Shown here: piece by piece, positions 5,323-5,878 of the stretch | How the letters are laid out: each line of letters starts with the position of its first letter | Position numbering within the stretch: the first letter of the stretch is position 1 | Assembly: GCA_002782605.1 (NCBI GenBank) | Contig: PFIF01000098.1 | Coordinates: 1 to 5,878, forward strand | DNA length: 5,878 nucleotides | Origin: Deltaproteobacteria bacterium CG_4_8_14_3_um_filter_43_13 | GTDB taxonomy: Bacteria > Desulfobacterota > UBA8473 | Reading direction: 5' to 3' | Position numbers and translations under genes: made by a program | The notes under the pieces: model-generated | Database searches by the model: none | Told to the model about the DNA's origin: nothing | Seen by the model: the letters and a program-made list of their open reading frames with translations, nothing else

Positions 5323-5447
5323 CAGTTCACAGCGGTCAGGTGTCAGCATTCAGCAATTATTTTCCAAAACTTCTGCTGTCCTATTTCAGCAGTTGGTATA
5401 ACTTATGTAATCCATCCTGATCACTGTTCACTGATCCCTGTAAACTG
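5323..5447. repeat. 125-bp imperfect palindromic element made of 7-bp CAG/CTG units
   Basis: The left part has five successive heptamers starting with CAG (CAGTTCA, CAGCGGT, CAGGTGT, CAGCATT, CAGCAAT; 5323-5357). The right part has four starting with CTG (CTGATCA, CTGTTCA, CTGATCC, CTGTAAA; 5417-5444), followed by CTGC. The outer ends CAGTTCACAG (5323-5332) and CTGTAAACTG (5438-5447) pair at 9 of 10 positions. A perfect inner stem CTGCTG/CAGCAG (5373-5378, 5387-5392) sits near the centre. This looks like a degenerate intergenic repeat that would fold in the leader RNA of the PAS activator. Its origin (REP-like or MITE-like) is uncertain. Confidence 0.55.
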
Positions 5448-5478
5448 CTTGGAGTGAGCTTAGATGGGTCAAAATTTA

Positions 5479-5496
5479 TCCCGTTGAAAAACGGGA
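5479..5496. other. Compact 7-bp stem with a 4-nt loop in the activator leader
   Basis: TCCCGTT and AACGGGA are perfect inverted repeats separated by GAAA (plus) or TTTC (minus). On the minus strand it falls between the predicted promoter and the PAS activator gene. It is followed by TAAATTTTG rather than a clean U-tract, so termination is possible but weak. On the plus strand it would be a GNRA-capped stem. Confidence 0.45.
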
Positions 5497-5561
5497 AATG
5501 TATGCTGAAGCGAAAAGAGGTACTTTTGCAAAGCTCTCTTATAGAAAACTATTGAAGAATT

Positions 5562-5590
5562 ATCTTAATTTTTTCTTTGATCATTGTCAA
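5562..5590 (-). promoter_or_regulatory. Sigma-70-like promoter reading toward the PAS activator
   Basis: The minus strand has TTGACA (5585-5590), a 17-bp spacer and TAAGAT (5562-5567, 4 of 6 matches to TATAAT). Transcription would start near 5555 and give a leader of about 380 nt before the ATG at 5174. No sigma-54 box with correct spacing was found upstream of this gene. Confidence 0.5.
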
Positions 5591-5620
5591 GAAATTACAC
5601 TGCAAAAATTACTTGACAAT
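5583..5620. promoter_or_regulatory. 38-bp inverted repeat carrying both divergent -35 boxes
   Basis: The arms ATTGTCAAGAAATT (5583-5596) and AATTACTTGACAAT (5607-5620) are complementary at 13 of 14 positions, around a 10-bp spacer. Each arm contains a consensus TTGACA directed outward. The symmetry may be an operator controlling both promoters, or two promoters sharing related sequence. Confidence 0.55.
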
Positions 5621-5639
5621 ACCTTTGCTTTACTATAAA
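5613..5639 (+). promoter_or_regulatory. Divergent sigma-70-like promoter reading rightward
   Basis: TTGACA (5613-5618) and TATAAA (5634-5639) are separated by 15 bp, shorter than ideal. It would transcribe to the right from about 5646, where no convincing gene begins before the window ends. Confidence 0.35.
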
Positions 5640-5878
5640 TTTGTGCATAGTTAAAACTTTGTATACCTTCCGATGGAGTTTTCCAAAAAAGCAGCTGTTA
5701 CATTTGAGGTCTTAATAACGCCCCATAGACTCGCCTTTTGTGGAGCTAATCCCTCTAAAGATAATACTGCATATTCCATGAAAAGTTACATACTAATATT
5801 AATATGAGCTGTCTATATCCGCTATGGTTTAGTTAATTTAAATCAAGGGTTTTGGGGGTATATTAACCCGCTGGTGAG
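5640..5878. other. Intergenic region with no supported gene
   Basis: I see no recognisable protein, RNA gene or terminator here. One plus-strand frame of 44 codons opens at 5673 and ends with TGA at 5805-5807, but it has no Shine-Dalgarno and its peptide resembles nothing I know. The right end is AT-rich, with TTAGTTAATTTAAAT near 5829, followed by a G-rich stretch. A neighbouring gene may start beyond the edge. Confidence 0.5.

Noticed and set aside
5323..5447. Heptamer repeats as a CRISPR array
   Set aside because: The units are only 7 bp and degenerate, with no conserved longer repeat, no uniform spacers and no cas genes.
5673..5807. 44-codon plus-strand ORF downstream of the rightward promoter
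   Set aside because: It has no Shine-Dalgarno and no recognisable features, and a frame of this length is expected by chance; it is mentioned only in the intergenic entry.

Overview
The window reads as one leftward (minus-strand) gene block from a strict anaerobe, most likely a Desulfobacterota (sulfate-reducing or syntrophic deltaproteobacterial) genome. This rests on a DsrM/DsrK-type membrane redox pair, PAS/sigma-54 regulators of a style common in that group, moderate G+C with AT-rich intergenic DNA, and strong AGGAGG ribosome sites. The species cannot be named from the sequence.

Layout, in order of transcription (right to left). 5175-5878 holds no convincing gene. It carries a divergent pair of sigma-70-like promoters whose -35 boxes lie in the two arms of a 14-bp inverted repeat, a short hairpin, and a 125-bp imperfect palindrome built from 7-bp units. 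5174-3786 encodes an intact PAS-AAA+-Fis sigma-54 activator with a cysteine-rich sensor. 3785-3504 is a 282-bp regulatory region with a good -24/-12 promoter, several dyads and a possible 20-residue Cys-rich micro-ORF. 3503-2424 encodes a second, sensor-less member of the same family. Its AAA+ domain has lost the sigma-54 contact loop, the arginine fingers, the sensor residues and the glutamate-switch Asn, but keeps Walker A, Walker B and the DNA-binding helix-turn-helix. After a 103-bp gap come a five-helix NarI/DsrM-like cytochrome b subunit (2320-1421) and, with no spacing, a DsrK/HdrD-like iron-sulfur protein (1420 to beyond the left edge).

Proposed working (inference): the membrane pair exchanges electrons between the quinone pool and a cytoplasmic thiol/disulfide or related redox partner. 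The intact PAS regulator senses a redox or metabolite signal and activates the sigma-54 promoter ahead of the degenerate regulator. The two regulators have nearly the same recognition helix and an ungapped AAA+ alignment, so the degenerate one may compete for the same operators or form mixed oligomers, acting as a brake or as a sigma-70-type regulator of the dsrMK-like genes. This active/inactive regulator pair is the most unusual part of the window.
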